A stretch of DNA of 64,000 bases. Source: Acidobacteriota bacterium. GTDB taxonomy: Bacteria; Acidobacteriota; Terriglobia; Terriglobales; Acidobacteriaceae. A model generated the notes under the pieces. It was given only the letters and a program-made list of their open reading frames with translations. It was not told the origin of the DNA and made no database searches. Where the stretch lies: contig QIAA01000179.1 in NCBI GenBank assembly GCA_003224905.1, positions 1-64,000 of the forward strand, read 5' to 3'. This document shows, piece after piece, positions 63,465 to 64,000 of this stretch; positions within the stretch are counted from its first letter, which is position 1; every line of letters starts with the position of its first letter. The position numbers and the translations under genes were made by a program.

Positions 63465-64000
63465 ATGATCGCCAATCCATCGCCCGCCTTCAGCCCTCAG
63501 ACCGTCACGCTTTCCGAAATTCAAATTGCTTTGTCGCGAATTCGAAGCTCCATTCCGATTTCGCCTTGCGCCCGTTCTGAAACCTTTTCCGAGCTCACCG
63601 GCAACTCTGTTTTCCTGAAGCTCGAAAATCTGCAACGAACCGGCGCCTATAAAGAGCGCGGCGCACTCAACAAACTTCTGAGCTTAAGTGCGGATGAACG
63701 GGCGCACGGCGTGATCGCCGCCTCGGCGGGAAATCATGCCCAGGCGGTCTCCTACCATGCGGCGCGACTGGGAATCCGGGCCATGATCTGCATGCCGCTG
63801 ACAACGCCTCTGATTAAAGTCTCGGCTACTCGCGGCTACGGTGCCGAGGTTATCCTGCACGGCGCAAACTACGACGAAGCCTTCGAAGAAGCCATCCGTC
63901 GCAGCCAGCACGAGCATTTCGTCTTCGTCCACGCCTTCGACGATGACGTGGTCATTGCTGGCCAGGGCACTCTCGGACTCGAGCTGCTCGAACAACATCC
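63465..64000 (+). CDS. ilvA: threonine ammonia-lyase (3' end outside window)
   Basis: PLP-dependent deamination of threonine to 2-oxobutanoate, first step toward isoleucine. 178 codons visible: [40 protein letters not shown] with the PLP lysine, [20 protein letters not shown] with the SxGNHxQ phosphate loop, and [20 protein letters not shown]. Whether the missing C-terminus carries an ACT regulatory domain (biosynthetic versus catabolic type) cannot be seen. Confidence 0.9.
   Translation, partial: MIANPSPAFSPQTVTLSEIQIALSRIRSSIPISPCARSETFSELTGNSVFLKLENLQRTGAYKERGALNKLLSLSADERAHGVIAASAGNHAQAVSYHAARLGIRAMICMPLTTPLIKVSATRGYGAEVILHGANYDEAFEEAIRRSQHEHFVFVHAFDDDVVIAGQGTLGLELLEQH

Noticed and set aside
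1..64000. tRNA, rRNA, CRISPR arrays, transposases, integrases, phage genes, replication origin
   Set aside because: Looked for TTCRA loops, regularly spaced repeats and recombinase motifs; nothing convincing found. Short RNAs without such landmarks could be missed.

Overview
The window looks like the chromosome of an Acidobacteriota (Terriglobia, Koribacter-like) soil bacterium. Evidence: a complete Tol-Pal operon and many outer-membrane proteins make it Gram-negative; small-protein families I know from acidobacterial genomes recur; Crp/Fnr, ECF and receiver regulators are frequent; and several genes seem to have promoters directly at the start codon. Family names come from reading translations and recalling families, not from database searches. 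I see no tRNA, rRNA, CRISPR array, transposase or prophage.

Layout. 0-12 kb is regulatory and partly decaying: a truncated Hsp20 gene, a Crp/Fnr regulator, a glycosyltransferase remnant, an RpoD-like sigma factor, a double-receiver protein, a B12/radical-SAM enzyme, and a string of tiny genes (zinc ribbons, a recurrent RR..R..IR.EL family). Two genes here carry pairs of compensating frameshifts (8970-9206 and 10155-10900) and one also seems to carry a ~50 bp micro-inversion. An ECF sigma/RskA-type anti-sigma pair follows. 12.9-25.9 kb is a divergent cell-surface glycan cluster: leftward a flippase fused to a ParB-like domain and a 1,395-residue TPR plus beta-barrel protein; rightward, six tightly packed genes for a polytopic glycosyltransferase-like protein, three envelope proteins, a GH99-like lipoprotein and a nucleotidyltransferase. 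A GT4 glycosyltransferase overlapping a glycogen-debranching-type enzyme comes next (26.2-29.4 kb).

30.7-38.6 kb holds an ECF42-type sigma factor divergent from three DGPF/YCII genes, PhnB, DoxX, DinB and a BNR-repeat gene, then a CocE/NonD hydrolase. 38.8-43.0 kb is tolQ-tolR-tolA-tolB-pal. 43.3-51.0 kb has TPR, GH13, cupin, HAD, lytic transglycosylase and AglD-like genes. 51.1-58.1 kb is a potassium region: tiny membrane proteins, a porin-like barrel, and kdpFABC, with two arrays of 11-bp-phased TTA boxes placed identically ahead of two -10-like hexamers, suggesting control by an OmpR-family regulator such as KdpE. The window ends with small envelope genes, a SAM-hydrolase-family protein, PEGA and kelch proteins, and a truncated threonine ammonia-lyase.

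Most promising for new biology: the 12.9-25.9 kb glycan cluster and the phased boxes at the potassium locus.
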